Shown: positions 41,138 through 50,042, counted from the stretch's first letter. The stretch is 64,000 nt of DNA from Streptomyces cupreus (GCF_014257025.1 NZ_JACMSF010000020.1:62001-126000), one strand, 5' to 3'. The notes: generated by a model from the letters alone, not told the origin. A program made the numbers and translations.

Positions 41138-43897
41138 TCACGGCTTCAGCACCAGGGTGTCGCTCGTGCTCTCGTCGACCGCGCCGTCGGAGAAGGACCA
41201 GTCTAGCAGTTCGCCGTCGGCCCACTTTTCCGTCTGGTCGGTGTAGTGGGCGCTGTAGGCGTGCCCGGAGGCGCCGGTGAGGTTGATCCACTTCGACTTG
41301 TCCAGGTCGCCGAGGTTGACCACCATCCGCATCGACGGCACCCACACGACGCCGTAGCCGCCGGCGGCGTTCCAGCCGGTGGCGTTGACCGTCGCCTCGC
41401 CGCCGCTGAGCTTCCAGGGGCCGCGGTTGAGGACGTACTGGAGGAAGCCGGGGCCGTCGGTGCCGAGGGTCTGGTTCTTCAGGAACAGGCGGTGCAGCCG
41501 GCCCCAGCTCCAGGTGTCGATGTCCTTGCCGAGCTTGGCGGTCAGCTCCCAGCGGGCGTCGATCATGGCGCGCCGGAACAGCTCGTCACGGTTGTCGGCC
41601 TTGGGGCGGGTGCCCGACGACGGCGTCTTCCACCAGTCGCTGTCCTCGTCGTCCATGAGGTTCCGGACGACCTCGAACCAGCGGTCACCGCCGTCCGGCT
41701 GCGCCTGGTCGGCATCGCGCCGGCCGCACTCGCGGACCTTCTCCGTCTCGTCCGCCGGGCCGGTGGTGTTGACCGGGTCGACCCACAGACACTGGCCCTT
41801 GACCCGCAGCTCCTTGGGCAGCTTGTTGCCGAAGGCGAGCTTGAGGATGTTGCGCCAGACCGAGTTGAAGTAGGCGGCGGCCGCCGAGTCGGCGTCCTGG
41901 GTGTAGTCCCAGCCCTCCAGGAGCTTCTGCGCCTCGCGGACGTCCTTGTCGTCGGTGTCGATCTTCAGCAGCTTCGGTACCAGCAGCTTGGCGATCTCGC
42001 TGCTGTTGTCCAGCTGCATCTGGCGCATGTCATCGGTGGAGATCTTGCCGCCGTCGTCGATCTTCGACTTGATCAGGTCGGTGATGCGCTGGCTGCGCGT
42101 GCCGTAGCTCCAGTCCGTCGTGAGCGTGTAGGGGTACTTGTCCTTGTCGATCACGGCCTGGTTGGCGGTGACGATGTACCCGCGCGCGGGGTCGAACTCG
42201 AAGGGCAGCTCGTCCTGCGGGATGTAGCCGGTCCAGCGGTACTTGGAGTCCCAGCCGGGCTGCGGGATCGAGCCGTCGACGTCCTTCGCGCGCGTGGGGA
42301 TCTTTCCGGGGAGGGTGTAGCCGATGTGGCCCTCGGTGTCGGCGTAGACCAGGTTCTGCGAGGGCACGTCGAACAGGGCCGCGGCGGCGCGGAAGTCGCT
42401 CCAGTTCGCCGCCCTGTTCATCGCGAAGACGGCGTCCATGGAGGTGCCCGGGTCCAGGGCGGTCCAGCGCAGGGAGATGCCGTAGCCGTCGCCGCGGTCG
42501 GGCGCGGAGGTGTCGACGGAGGCCTTCTTGCCGACCTTGACCAGTTCGTCGCTGCGGTCGGAGAGCAGGGGGCCGTTGTTGGTCTCGCGGACGACGATCT
42601 TCTTGGAGGTGCCGCCGGCGACCTTGATGGTCTCCTCGCGCGTGGTGAACGGCTTGACCTTGCCGTCGTACTGGTAGCCGTCGCCGGTGAGCTTCTCCAG
42701 ATAGAGGTCGGTGACGTCGACACCGGAGTTGGTCATGCCCCAGGAGATGTTCTGGCTGTGGCCGATGATCACACCGGGCATGCCGGCGAACGTGTAGCCG
42801 GTGACGTCGTACTGGCACTTGCTGGAGACGCTGCGGCAGTGCAGGCCCATCTGGTACCAGACCGACGGCAACGACGCCGACAGGTGCGGGTCGTTGGCCA
42901 GCAGCGGCTTGCCCGTGATGGTGTGCTCGCCGGAGACGACCCAGGAGTTGGAGCCGATGCCGTTGCCGTTCACGCCGACGGCCGTGGGCAGGTCCTCCAG
43001 GACGCCGTAGAGGCCGGAGAGCTGGCTCTGCAGGCCCGTGGTGCCGCTCGTGGACGTGCCGGCCGTCGAGGTGCCGTCGGCCGATGTTCCGGCCGCGGAC
43101 GCGGCGCCCTCCTGCTCGAACGTCCCGGTCAGCTCGTCGTACTGACCCTCCTGGACGATCGCCTTGTTCCGGTCGTACGGGTACTGCGGGTAGAGGTCCT
43201 CGATCTGCTGCGGGCCCAGACGGCTGGTCATCAGGGCGCGGTCGATCTCGTCCTCCATGTTGCCGCGCAGGTCCCAGGCCATCGCCTTCAGCCACGAGAC
43301 CGAGTCGACCGGGGTCCACTGCTCGGGCTTGTAGTCGTTGGCGAAACCGAGGGCGGCGTACTCCAGGGAGAGCTCCTTGCCTTCCTTGCCCTCCAGGTAG
43401 GCGTTGACTCCCTTGGCGTAGGCCTGGAGGTACTTCTTGGTGGCGTCCGACAGCTTGCTGTCGTACTCCTCCTTCGCGATCCGGTCCCAGCCCAGGGTGC
43501 GCAGGAACTCGTCGTTGTCGACCTGGCTCCTGCCGAACATCTCCGACAGGCGCCCGGAGGTCATGTGACGGCGCACGTCCATCTCGTAGAACCGGTCCTG
43601 CGCCTGGACGTAGCCCTGCGCCATGAACAGGTCCTCGTCGGAGGAGGCGTAGATCTGCGGGATGCCGTAGCCGTCCCGCTTCACGTCGACCGGGCCCGAC
43701 AGGCCGTCGAGCGTGATCGAACCCTTGGTCTGCGGGAAGGAGGCGCGGACGGTACTGATGGACCAGTACGCCCCGTACGCGACGCCTCCGATGATGGCCA
43801 GCACGAGGACGATGACGATCAGGCGGGCTCTGCGCCCCTTCTTCCTGCCGGACTTGCCGGGCTGCTGACCCGTAGAGGCGGTGGTGTTGGGGGGCAT
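41138..43897 (-). CDS. Membrane-anchored penicillin acylase family Ntn-hydrolase
   Basis: 919 residues. A basic N-terminus and one membrane helix (about 25-46, LIVIVLVLAIIGGVAYGAYW) are followed by the alpha-like chain. A low-complexity Ala/Gly/Ser/Thr linker comes next, then the autocatalytic site G-SNSW near residue 313, where the Ser becomes the N-terminal nucleophile. The beta-chain has HLSASLPSVWYQMGLHC, VIGHSQNISWGMTN and a late NRGPWKLSGGEATVNATGWN. Relatives hydrolyse penicillins, acyl-homoserine lactones or lipopeptide acyl chains; the anchor implies action outside the membrane. ATG 43897 with AGGA 5 nt upstream is used; an in-frame start at 44017 adds an unrelated Arg-rich leader. 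Confidence 0.92.
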   Translation of the reverse strand: MPPNTTASTGQQPGKSGRKKGRRARLIVIVLVLAIIGGVAYGAYWSISTVRASFPQTKGSITLDGLSGPVDVKRDGYGIPQIYASSDEDLFMAQGYVQAQDRFYEMDVRRHMTSGRLSEMFGRSQVDNDEFLRTLGWDRIAKEEYDSKLSDATKKYLQAYAKGVNAYLEGKEGKELSLEYAALGFANDYKPEQWTPVDSVSWLKAMAWDLRGNMEDEIDRALMTSRLGPQQIEDLYPQYPYDRNKAIVQEGQYDELTGTFEQEGAASAAGTSADGTSTAGTSTSGTTGLQSQLSGLYGVLEDLPTAVGVNGNGIGSNSWVVSGEHTITGKPLLANDPHLSASLPSVWYQMGLHCRSVSSKCQYDVTGYTFAGMPGVIIGHSQNISWGMTNSGVDVTDLYLEKLTGDGYQYDGKVKPFTTREETIKVAGGTSKKIVVRETNNGPLLSDRSDELVKVGKKASVDTSAPDRGDGYGISLRWTALDPGTSMDAVFAMNRAANWSDFRAAAALFDVPSQNLVYADTEGHIGYTLPGKIPTRAKDVDGSIPQPGWDSKYRWTGYIPQDELPFEFDPARGYIVTANQAVIDKDKYPYTLTTDWSYGTRSQRITDLIKSKIDDGGKISTDDMRQMQLDNSSEIAKLLVPKLLKIDTDDKDVREAQKLLEGWDYTQDADSAAAAYFNSVWRNILKLAFGNKLPKELRVKGQCLWVDPVNTTGPADETEKVRECGRRDADQAQPDGGDRWFEVVRNLMDDEDSDWWKTPSSGTRPKADNRDELFRRAMIDARWELTAKLGKDIDTWSWGRLHRLFLKNQTLGTDGPGFLQYVLNRGPWKLSGGEATVNATGWNAAGGYGVVWVPSMRMVVNLGDLDKSKWINLTGASGHAYSAHYTDQTEKWADGELLDWSFSDGAVDESTSDTLVLKP

Positions 43898-44165
43898 CGC
43901 TGTCCTTGCTGTCCTAACGCGAGCGGCAGGGCGGGCTGTCCTTTTGAATGAGCGCTGGAGCAACCATAGGCGCAGGGCCTGGTGCCACTTGACGCGGAGT
44001 AGGGAACCAGGACGCACGACGTTCGATCATGCCCGGCGGAGCGTCAAGAAATCGTCAAGAGTTAGGTAAGGTAACGAAGTAGTTGGGTACGGAGTTCCGC
44101 CACTTCGTGTCCTATGTACGTGAGCTCACGCGCGCGTGCCCGTGAGCCAGGGAAGGGAACGGCCG

Positions 44166-45671
44166 CTGACTGTCCACGACCTCAACCAGCTTCTGCTCGT
44201 CTGCTCGCTCGTCCTGCTCGTCGCCGTCGCAGCGGTCCGGATCTCCTCGCGCAGCGGGCTCCCCAGCCTGCTCGTGTACCTGGGGATCGGCGTCGCCATG
44301 GGGCAGGACGGCATCGGCGGCATCAAGTTCGACAACGCCGAGCTGACGCAGGTCATCGGGTACGCGGCCCTGGTCGTGATCCTCGCCGAGGGTGGTCTTG
44401 GCACGAGGTGGAAGGAGGTCAAGCCGGCTCTTCCCGCCGCCACCGCGCTGGCCCTGGCGGGCGTCGCGGTGAGCGTCGGCGTGACGGCGACGGCCGCGCA
44501 CTATCTGACCGGCCTGGAGTGGCGCCAAGCGCTCATCGTCGGGGCCGTCGTGTCCTCCACGGACGCGGCCGCGGTCTTCTCCGTGCTGCGCAAGATCCCC
44601 CTCCCCACGCGCGTGACGGGCACTTTGGAGGCGGAGTCCGGCTTCAACGACGCCCCTGTCGTGATCCTGGTCGTCGCCTTCTCGCACTCCGGTCCGGTCG
44701 AGCACTGGTACGCACTGGTCGGCGAGATAGCGCTGGAGCTGGCCATCGGCGCCGCCATCGGCCTCGCGGTGGGCTGGCTGGGCTCCTGGGGCCTGCGCCA
44801 TGTGGCGCTGCCCGCCTCCGGCCTCTACCCGATCGCCGTCATGGCCATCGCCGTCGTGGCGTACGCGGCGGGCGCCCTGGCCCACGGCAGCGGCTTCCTC
44901 GCGGTCTACCTCGCCGCGATGGTGATGGGCAACGCCCGCCTGCCCCACTGGCCGGCCACCCGCGGCTTCGCCGACGGGCTCGGCTGGCTGGCCCAGATCG
45001 GCATGTTCGTCCTGCTCGGCCTGCTGGTCACCCCGCACGAACTGGGCGACGACATCCTGCCCGCCCTCGTCATCGGCCTGGTGCTGACGATGGTCGCGCG
45101 CCCGCTGAGCGTCGTGCTCTGTCTGACGCCGTTCCGGGTGCCCTGGCAGGAGCAGACACTGATGTCGTGGGCCGGTCTGCGCGGCGCCGTCCCCATCATC
45201 CTGGCGACGATCCCGATGGTCGGCGGCGTCGAGGACAGCCGTCGGATCTTCAACATCGTCTTCGTCCTGGTCGTCGTCTACACCCTGGTCCAGGGGCCGA
45301 CCCTGCCATGGCTCGCCCGCACCCTGCGGCTCGGCGAGGACACGGAGGCCCCCACCGACCTCGGCATCGAGTCGGCGCCGCTGGAGCGGCTGCGGGGACA
45401 CCTGCTGTCGGTCGCGATCCCCGCGGGCTCGAAGATGCACGGCGTCGAGATCAACGAGCTCCGGCTGCCCTCCGGCGCCGCCGTCACCCTGGTCGTGCGG
45501 GACGGAAAATCGTTCGTGCCACTGCCCACGACGGTGCTGCGACGCGGGGACGAGCTGCTCGTGGTCGCCACGGATCCGGTACGGGACGCCGCCGAGCGGC
45601 GACTTCGGGCCGTGGGACACGGGGGCAAGCTGGCCGGGTGGCTGGGCACGGACGGCGAGGGCGCGGAATAG
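44166..45671 (+). CDS. Potassium/proton antiporter (CPA1, CvrA-like) with RCK_C domain
   Basis: About 501 residues. Roughly twelve membrane helices of the CPA1 exchanger fold carry the ion-site pattern SSTDAAAVFSVL and ESGFNDAPVVILV with the conserved Asp. A C-terminal TrkA-C/RCK_C domain (about 415-485, AIPAGSKMHGVEINELRLP) can gate transport with nucleotide or ion. Start: CTG 44166 (TVHDLNQLLLVCSL) sits 7-8 nt after a strong GAAGGGA site, whereas GTG 44136 and 44142 overlap or precede that site. CTG is preferred but not certain. Confidence 0.88.
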   Translation: MTVHDLNQLLLVCSLVLLVAVAAVRISSRSGLPSLLVYLGIGVAMGQDGIGGIKFDNAELTQVIGYAALVVILAEGGLGTRWKEVKPALPAATALALAGVAVSVGVTATAAHYLTGLEWRQALIVGAVVSSTDAAAVFSVLRKIPLPTRVTGTLEAESGFNDAPVVILVVAFSHSGPVEHWYALVGEIALELAIGAAIGLAVGWLGSWGLRHVALPASGLYPIAVMAIAVVAYAAGALAHGSGFLAVYLAAMVMGNARLPHWPATRGFADGLGWLAQIGMFVLLGLLVTPHELGDDILPALVIGLVLTMVARPLSVVLCLTPFRVPWQEQTLMSWAGLRGAVPIILATIPMVGGVEDSRRIFNIVFVLVVVYTLVQGPTLPWLARTLRLGEDTEAPTDLGIESAPLERLRGHLLSVAIPAGSKMHGVEINELRLPSGAAVTLVVRDGKSFVPLPTTVLRRGDELLVVATDPVRDAAERRLRAVGHGGKLAGWLGTDGEGAE

Positions 45672-46013
45672 GGGCGCGCCAGGCGCGTTATGGGTGGTGC
45701 GCGACGCGTGCAGGGGCGCGCCCGGTCGTTAAGGGCGCGTTTCGTACCGTTCACACCCCGTTCATTCACAGGCGTCCCAGCGCCATGGTGCTTGTTTTCA
45801 CAGGAGCACGAAGGGTTGATCCCTGTACGATGAAGGCGCACCTTGATCGAACCAACTCTGCCTGACGCAGAGCTGGCGCGACCGTATGGCGGCCGCGACG
45901 CCCTCCCGCAGTGAGGCGCCGGTATCTACCGCAGTTCCGCGCATGAGGACAGCTCTCGGCGCCGCCCCCCATCCGAAGGGGCCGCGCTACCAGGCGGCAG
46001 AAAGGCACGGGCC
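45672..46013 (+). other. 342-bp intergenic region with a possible leader peptide
   Basis: No gene of normal size. A TG-extended -10 (TGTACGAT, 45825-45832) is followed at 45830 by a 12-codon reading frame MKAHLDRTNSA ending at 45865. Its stop falls in a small hairpin, CTCTGC/GCAGAG (45856-45872). If real, the MFS mRNA has a leader of about 175 nt. The first 60 bp repeat GGGGCGCGCC twice. Confidence 0.3.
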
Positions 46014-47306
46014 GTGGAGTCCACGGTCACCACCGAGCCGTCGAAGACCTCGCCGGCCTCCTCCCGCCCGGGATACGGACAACTGCTGCGCACCCGCGGC
46101 GCCTGGACATTCCTGCTCCCCGGCTTCGCGGCGCGCCAGCCGTTCGCGATGCTCACCATCTCCATCGTGCTGCTCGTGCAGCACACCACCGGCTCGTACG
46201 GCGTCGCGGGCGCCGCCGCGGCCGTCACCGGCGTCTCCATGGCGCTGTTCGCGCCCTACAGCGGGCGCCTCGCCGACCGGTACGGGCAGCGTGCCGTCCT
46301 GATCCCCGGTGTGCTGGTGCACGCGCTGGCGGGTCTGACCCTGACGGCGCTCGCGCTGGCGGACGCGCCCCTGTGGGCGCTGTTCGTGGCGGCCGTGCCC
46401 ACCGGCGCCTCGGTTCCGCAGGTCGGCCCGATGGTCCGCGCCCGCTGGGGCGTGAAGCTCCAGGGCTCGCCCCTCATGACCACCGCGGCGGCGTTCGAGT
46501 CCGTCACCGACGAGCTGACCTTCGTCGTGGGCCCGCTGCTCGCCACCGCGCTGTGCACCGCCGTCGACCCGGCCGCCGGCCTGGTCACGGAGGCCGCGCT
46601 GACGCTGATCGGCGGCCTGCTGTTCGCCGCGCAGAAGAGCACGCAGCCCTCTGTCACCGTCGACGGGCACGCACGCGTGGAGCACACTTCCGCGCTGCGC
46701 ATCCCCGGGGTGCGGGTGCTGATCGTGACCTTCCTGGGCATCGGTTCCGTATTCGGCGGCATGCAGGTGTCGCTGGCCGCGTTCACCGAGTCCATCGGCG
46801 AACCCGGTCTGAACGGCGTCCTGTACGGAGTCTTCGCCGCCGGCAACATGCTCTCCGGCATCGCGTGCGGCGCCATCGCGTGGAAGGTCGCCCCGCAGCG
46901 GCGCCTCGTCCTCGGCTACGCCGCACTCGCGCTCGCCGCGTCCGGTCTGTGGGCCGCGCACTCCGTGCTCATCCTGGCCGCCCTCGGCCTCCTCGTCGGC
47001 ATGTGCATCGCGCCCGCACTGATCACCGGCTACACCCTGGTGGAGGGCCTGGTCCCGGCCGGCGCCCGCACCGAGGCCTTCACCTGGCTGACCGGTGCGG
47101 TGGCGCTCGGTCAGGCGGCCGCCGTCACAGTCGCCGGACAGCTGGAGGACCGCTTCCGGGACGGCGCCGGATTCCTGGTGCCGATGGCCGGCACACTGCT
47201 CGCCCTGGCGACGCTTCTGGCGCTGCGCTCCCGGCTGGTGGCACGCCCCCGCAGCCGTACCGTCGCACGTGGCGTCGGTCACCGCGTGCCGGTGACAGTG
47301 GACTGA
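46014..47306 (+). CDS. MFS transporter
   Basis: 430 residues with twelve membrane helices in two six-helix halves. The MFS motif-A loop after helix 2 is GRLADRYGQRAV. The first 20 residues are Ser/Thr-rich and cytosolic. GTG 46014 is used with GAAAGG about 10 nt upstream. I see no drug-family signature strong enough to name a substrate. The long leader upstream suggests post-transcriptional control. Confidence 0.88.
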   Translation: MESTVTTEPSKTSPASSRPGYGQLLRTRGAWTFLLPGFAARQPFAMLTISIVLLVQHTTGSYGVAGAAAAVTGVSMALFAPYSGRLADRYGQRAVLIPGVLVHALAGLTLTALALADAPLWALFVAAVPTGASVPQVGPMVRARWGVKLQGSPLMTTAAAFESVTDELTFVVGPLLATALCTAVDPAAGLVTEAALTLIGGLLFAAQKSTQPSVTVDGHARVEHTSALRIPGVRVLIVTFLGIGSVFGGMQVSLAAFTESIGEPGLNGVLYGVFAAGNMLSGIACGAIAWKVAPQRRLVLGYAALALAASGLWAAHSVLILAALGLLVGMCIAPALITGYTLVEGLVPAGARTEAFTWLTGAVALGQAAAVTVAGQLEDRFRDGAGFLVPMAGTLLALATLLALRSRLVARPRSRTVARGVGHRVPVTVD

Positions 47307-47336
47307 TCCCGAGGAATACGTCACTATGGACCGTCG

Positions 47337-47363
47337 TTAGCACTCATTGAGTGAGAGTGCCAG
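47337..47363 (+). promoter_or_regulatory. CIRCE element (HrcA operator)
   Basis: TTAGCACTC-N9-GAGTGCCAG. The left arm is the full CIRCE consensus, the spacer is exactly 9 nt, and the right arm keeps GAGTGC with two changes in the last three bases. It lies 10 bp before the FmdB-family start, overlapping the ribosome-binding region. Confidence 0.85.
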
Positions 47364-47373
47364 GAGGAAGACA

Positions 47374-47679
47374 GTGCCGACCTACCAGTACCAGTGCACC
47401 GAGTGCGGCGAGGGCCTTGAGGCGGTGCAGAAGTTCACCGACGACGCCCTCACCGAGTGCCCCAACTGCGGTGGCCGCCTGAAGAAGGTGTTCTCCGCCG
47501 TCGGCATTGTCTTCAAGGGCTCCGGCTTCTACCGCAATGACAGCCGCGGCTCCTCGTCGAGCAGCTCGCCGGCGTCGTCGTCGAAGTCGGCCCCCTCCTC
47601 GGCGTCCTCCTCCTCGACGTCCTCGGACTCGAAGTCGTCGGGTTCGGGCACCTCGACCAGCAGCAGCTCCGCCGCGTAA
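47374..47679 (+). CDS. FmdB-family zinc-ribbon protein, likely homologue of redox chaperone Ruc
   Basis: 101 residues. The N-terminal zinc ribbon has C8/C11 (CTEC) and C29/C32 (CPNC). Residues 55-101 are almost only Ser with Ala, Lys, Gly and Asp, and so disordered. GTG 47374 has AGGAGG. In M. tuberculosis the FmdB-like Rv0991c (Ruc) is HrcA-regulated, has four zinc-binding Cys and a disordered tail, and works as an oxidation-activated chaperone. The CIRCE element here plus the shared neighbourhood (5-FCL, galU, moeA/glp, rimJ, mscL) make this its likely counterpart. Function in Streptomyces is inferred. Confidence 0.85.
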   Translation: MPTYQYQCTECGEGLEAVQKFTDDALTECPNCGGRLKKVFSAVGIVFKGSGFYRNDSRGSSSSSSPASSSKSAPSSASSSSTSSDSKSSGSGTSTSSSSAA

Positions 47680-47695
47680 GCACTGCGCTCACGGG

Positions 47696-47721
47696 ACCCC
47701 GCCGTCGTAGGACGGCGGGGT
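47696..47721 (+). terminator. Terminator of the fmdB-like gene
   Basis: ACCCCGCCGTC-GTAG-GACGGCGGGGT is an 11-bp perfect stem with a 4-nt loop followed by TTCTC, 17 bp past the stop. Confidence 0.85.
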
Positions 47722-47767
47722 TCTCCGCGTTTTCCGCGGCCCCTCTCGGCGGCGATCGGCCGCCAGC

Positions 47768-47773
47768 TAGTGT
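47768..47773 (+). promoter_or_regulatory. -10 hexamer of leaderless mtnP
   Basis: TAGTGT, 6 nt before ATG 47780. Confidence 0.55.
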
Positions 47774-47779
47774 GACCGC

Positions 47780-48613
47780 ATGGCGAAGGCAGAGATCGGT
47801 GTAATCGGTGGCTCCGGCTTCTACTCGTTCCTCGACGACGTGACCGAGATCCAGGTGGACACCCCGTACGGACCGCCCAGCGACTCCCTCTTCCTGGGCG
47901 AGATCGCCGGCCGGCGGGTCGCCTTCCTGCCGCGGCACGGGCGCGGCCACCATCTGCCACCGCACCGGATCAACTACCAAGCCAACCTGTGGGCGCTGCG
48001 TTCGGTGGGTGTGCGCCAGGTCCTGGGCCCGTGCGCGGTGGGCGGCCTGCGCCCCGAGTACGGTCCGGGCACGCTTCTTGTGCCGGACCAACTGGTCGAC
48101 CGTACGAAGTCCCGGGCGGGGTCGTACTTCGACGGGCTGCCGCTGCCCGGCGGCGCCGTGCCGAACGTGGTGCATGTGTCGCTCGCCGACCCGTACTGCC
48201 CGGCCGGAAGGGCGGCCGCGCTGAAGGCGGCGCGCGGGCGGGACTGGGAGCCTGTGGACGGCGGCACACTGGTCGTGATCGAGGGGCCGCGCTTCTCGAC
48301 CCGTGCCGAATCGTTGTGGCACCAGGCGCAGGGCTGGTCGGTGGTGGGCATGACCGGCCACCCCGAGGCGGCGCTCGCCCGTGAACTGGAGCTCTGCTAC
48401 ACGTCGATGACGCTGGTCACCGACCTCGACGCGGGCGCCGAGACCGGCGAGGGCGTCTCGCACGACGAGGTGCTGCGGGTGTTCGCGGCCAACGTGGACC
48501 GGCTGCGGGGCGTGCTGTTCGACGCGGTGGCCGCGCTGCCCTCGAACGAGGAGCGGGACTGCCTGTGCACGTCCGCGCTCGGCGGGATGGACCCCGGGTT
48601 CGAGCTGCCGTAG
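47780..48613 (+). CDS. mtnP: S-methyl-5'-thioadenosine phosphorylase
   Basis: 277 residues of the PNP/MTAP trimeric family. It splits methylthioadenosine, made by polyamine or siderophore synthesis, into adenine and methylthioribose-1-phosphate. Phosphate-site GGSGFYSF (10-17) and RHGRGH are followed by GPCAVGGLRPEYGPG, VIEGPRFSTRAE and VGMTGHPEAALARELELCY. An Asp in LVTDLDAG at the base-binding region favours 6-aminopurines (MTAP) over PNP's Asn. ATG 47780 appears leaderless. Confidence 0.92.
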   Translation: MAKAEIGVIGGSGFYSFLDDVTEIQVDTPYGPPSDSLFLGEIAGRRVAFLPRHGRGHHLPPHRINYQANLWALRSVGVRQVLGPCAVGGLRPEYGPGTLLVPDQLVDRTKSRAGSYFDGLPLPGGAVPNVVHVSLADPYCPAGRAAALKAARGRDWEPVDGGTLVVIEGPRFSTRAESLWHQAQGWSVVGMTGHPEAALARELELCYTSMTLVTDLDAGAETGEGVSHDEVLRVFAANVDRLRGVLFDAVAALPSNEERDCLCTSALGGMDPGFELP

Positions 48614-48790
48614 GGCCCGGGCCGCGGGTCCCCTGTGGATCCGCTGGGCACACCTCCTGGGCGGAACCTCCCGTTCGGGTGAGGGAGTTGTCCACAACCT
48701 CTCGGTCGTCCACCGGCCTCAGCGGGCGGCGGCGCGAAGCCTCATCGTGGTCGTCGCAAGCCGTTCTCTCGTGGCAGGTGGTGGCTCCTC

Positions 48791-49357
48791 ATGTCCTTCG
48801 GTCCGTCTCCGACTCCCTCTCCCTTCTCACCCGCGTCCGCCTCTCCCCTTCCTCCGCGCCCGCTCGGCACGGACGCTCCTCCGACGTGCGAGGTGCCGCA
48901 CTTCGCACCGGTGCGGGTGCGCGGCGGACGCTTCCCACTGCGCCGTCTTGTACGGCATCGACGGCGGGCCGTGGCCGCGGGTCTGGCTGTCACCGCCGCC
49001 GCGTTGGTGGCGGCGGGCCCGCGGGACACCGACCGGGCGCGCGGGCATCCGGCGGCGGAGCCCGTACGCGATCGGCGCGCCGTCCAGATGGTGACCGCCC
49101 CGGTGCGGATCGCCGACGGCGCGACGGTCCGGCTGCTGCGGCCCGGGGACCGGGTGGACGTCATCGCGGCGGAGGAGACGTCCGCGGGCGGGGACGCGCG
49201 GGTGGTCGCGCGCGGGGTGCGGGTGACGAAGGTGCCCGAGGCCCTGGACGACGCGGACGACAGCGGCGCGCTGGTCGTGCTCACGGTGCCGCGTTCCGCC
49301 GCCGCGCGTCTCGTGGGCGCGAGTGCGACGGCACGACTGGCGGTGACGCTGTGCTGA
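48791..49357 (+). CDS. SAF-domain (RcpC/CpaB-like) membrane protein
   Basis: 188 residues. A Pro/Ser-rich start, then basic FPLRRLVRHRRR and a short membrane segment (AVAAGLAVTAAALVAAG, about 61-77). A C-terminal domain follows, with VTAPVRIADGATVRLLRPGDRVDVIA and a late GALVVLTVPRSAAARLVGAS, resembling the RcpC/CpaB beta-clip found in Flp/Tad pilus assembly. No pilus genes are nearby, so it is an orphan. ATG 48791 has only a weak GGTGG site. The 177 bp before it hold no gene. Confidence 0.75.
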   Translation: MSFGPSPTPSPFSPASASPLPPRPLGTDAPPTCEVPHFAPVRVRGGRFPLRRLVRHRRRAVAAGLAVTAAALVAAGPRDTDRARGHPAAEPVRDRRAVQMVTAPVRIADGATVRLLRPGDRVDVIAAEETSAGGDARVVARGVRVTKVPEALDDADDSGALVVLTVPRSAAARLVGASATARLAVTLC

Positions 49358-49495
49358 GCCGTGTCTTCCGCCTGGTGCGTGACTGTCTGTCAAGTATCAC
49401 GATCAAGCGATCGGATTGGACAGAACGGCCCAGCCCTGACGTAGGTTGCGGAGCGGTCCGTTCCACAACTTGCGCGCGCGAGGAGAGTCCCCGAG

Positions 49496-49969
49496 GTGAG
49501 CGAGAAGAAGCCCAGCGTCCTGGACGGCTTCAAGGCCTTCCTGATGCGCGGGAACGTCGTCGATCTGGCCGTAGCGGTGGTCATCGGCGCCGCCTTCACC
49601 AACATCGTCAACTCGGTGGTGAGAGGCGTCATCAACCCGCTCGTCGGGGCGATCGGCACCAAGAGCCTCGACAGCTACAGCTCGTGTCTGAAGGGTCCCT
49701 GCGAGAAGGCCGCGGACGGCACGGTCACGAGCGGCGTGATGATCCTGTGGGGCTCGGTCCTGGGAGCGACGCTCAGCTTCGTGATCACCGCGGCGGTGGT
49801 CTACTTCCTGATGGTGCTGCCGATGTCGAAGTACCTGGCGCGCCAGGAAGCCCGCCGCAAGGCGAAGGAGGGCACCCACGAGGTCATCGAGGTGACCGAG
49901 CTGGAGGTGCTGAAGGAGATCCGCGACGCGCTGGTCGCACAGCGCGGCTCGGGGCACAACGAGTCGTAG
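49496..49969 (+). CDS. mscL: Large-conductance mechanosensitive channel
   Basis: 157 residues. MscL opens under membrane tension to release solutes after hypo-osmotic shock. The N-terminal amphipathic GFKAFLMRGNVVDLAVAVVIGAAF leads into helix 1 and the pore. The periplasmic loop contains two Cys (SSCLKGPCEKA), unusual for the family. Helix 2 ends YFLMVLPMSKY, followed by a charged C-terminal helix. GTG 49496 has GAGGAG 9 nt upstream. mscL also sits near this gene block in mycobacteria. Confidence 0.95.
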   Translation: MSEKKPSVLDGFKAFLMRGNVVDLAVAVVIGAAFTNIVNSVVRGVINPLVGAIGTKSLDSYSSCLKGPCEKAADGTVTSGVMILWGSVLGATLSFVITAAVVYFLMVLPMSKYLARQEARRKAKEGTHEVIEVTELEVLKEIRDALVAQRGSGHNES

Positions 49970-50042
49970 CGACGCTCGAAGGGGCCCTGCCGGGGGTGGT
50001 CCGCCGGGTTCCGAGGTCCCCCTCTGGGGTGGGGGTGCCCGC

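Noticed and set aside
41138..43897. True penicillin G acylase
   Set aside because: Only the Ntn fold and SNSW site can be seen. The substrate cannot be assigned and a membrane anchor is present, unlike secreted PGA.
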